A DNA stretch of 6,244 nt, taken from Aurantimonadaceae bacterium. Its GTDB lineage: Bacteria; Pseudomonadota; Alphaproteobacteria; Rhizobiales; Rhizobiaceae. Of this stretch, positions 5,813-6,244 are shown in pieces. The translations under genes were made by a program, and so were the position numbers. The notes beneath the pieces are model-generated. The model saw only the letters and a list, made by a program, of their open reading frames with translations, was not told the DNA's origin and ran no database searches. The stretch is taken from contig QIIJ01000127.1 of NCBI GenBank assembly GCA_003232595.1, positions 1-6,244 of the forward strand. Direction: 5' to 3'. Position 1 is the first letter of the stretch. The number at the start of each line of letters is the position of its first letter.

Positions 5813-6244
5813 TTATTTGCCGCCGCTGTATTGGTAGGATTGATAACTGACATCACCAGACCATGCCCAGGCGCAAACAAGCGCGGAACCCGTTGTTCTG
5901 TTAGCATGCGGCTCCATGCTTTCATGGTGGATACGGGCTGCTGATTTTTTGCGACGATATGGGCTGCCGGATTGCTGCCAATCTGCATGGCCGGCAATAA
6001 TGACGAACAGCTCTTCGGCGGCGTGGGTACGTGTTGCATAATCGACACGAGGCTGTTGGGCAAACAGGCCAATCCGGCATGAAGCATCTTCGATAATTCC
6101 GTTGGGGCCGATAAGTTCCATGGTGATCATGCGGCTGGCTGCATCGCCGGTGATTTTGCTTTTATCACCCCCGGCAAGACGCCAGGGAAGGTGGTCGGCA
6201 ACGGATGCCATCACCGGCGCGCAAGAATGGGCATCGTTGCGATG
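5813..6244 (-). CDS. Cupin, DMSP-lyase-family protein (5' end outside window)
   Basis: The frame ends with TAA at 5815-5813 and stays open to the right edge, so the gene is partial. GTG/ATG codons at 6214/6211 are possible internal starts, but the upstream residues (HRNDAHSCAPV) read on without a stop and the family is usually longer. Counting from 6214, HLPWRL (8-13), ITMELIGPNG (30-39) and RIGLFAQ (47-53) match the lead-in of the DMSP lyase family. The cupin core follows: YATRTHAAEELFVIIAGHADW (59-79), SMEPHANRT (99-107) and CAWAWSGDVSYQSYQY (114-129). H64, E68 and H103 fill three cupin metal-ligand positions; the usual first histidine is R62. Family members cleave dimethylsulfoniopropionate to acrylate and dimethyl sulfide, but many relatives are uncharacterised. 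It is the first visible gene of the operon with the FAD/GcvT enzyme. Family membership is fairly sure; lyase activity is not. Confidence 0.7.
   Translation of the reverse strand, partial: HRNDAHSCAPVMASVADHLPWRLAGGDKSKITGDAASRMITMELIGPNGIIEDASCRIGLFAQQPRVDYATRTHAAEELFVIIAGHADWQQSGSPYRRKKSAARIHHESMEPHANRTTGSALVCAWAWSGDVSYQSYQYSGGK

Overview
The window looks like chromosomal DNA from an alphaproteobacterium of moderate GC content, most likely a marine member of the Hyphomicrobiales. The main evidence is the left end. A fragment ending in a typical arginyl-tRNA synthetase (ArgS) C-terminus is followed on the same strand by a long SPOR-domain cell-division protein carrying the 'PRKVRTVTVRPDGTIV' segment, which I recall from rhizobial-type SPOR proteins. 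The genus cannot be read from the sequence.

Layout: (1) 1-80, the last 25 codons of argS plus stop, plus strand. (2) 81-195, a spacer with a small stem-loop. (3) 196-2715, an 839-residue single-pass SPOR protein: acidic cytoplasmic N-terminus, one membrane span, long periplasmic linker, C-terminal SPOR domain. (4) 2716-3349, a mostly non-coding stretch. It holds a tight cluster of four inverted repeats just after the SPOR gene, a doubtful 78-codon membrane ORF, and a probable terminator for the opposing operon. (5) 3350-5783, minus strand, a dimethylglycine-dehydrogenase-like gene (FAD oxidase domain plus GcvT-like folate domain) broken into two overlapping reading frames. (6) 5813-6244, minus strand, upstream of it in the same operon: a cupin related to DMSP lyases, with its 5' end outside the window.

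The right half is a small catabolic operon transcribed right to left: cupin first, then, 29 nt later and with a good ribosome binding site, the FAD/GcvT enzyme. Enzymes of the second type oxidatively remove an N-methyl group and pass the one-carbon unit to tetrahydrofolate. The cupin family includes enzymes acting on dimethylsulfoniopropionate. Together they suggest use of a methylated osmolyte (betaine, dimethylglycine or DMSP-like), but the substrate is inferred.

The most notable point is the lesion in the FAD/GcvT gene. It is not a simple one-base slip: about seven family residues between 'WGLE' and 'KGVE' appear to be missing, consistent with a deletion near 23 nt. Both halves otherwise look intact. 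No clearly new system is visible. The best leads are the cupin/dehydrogenase pairing with an altered cupin metal site, the deletion, and the hairpin cluster.
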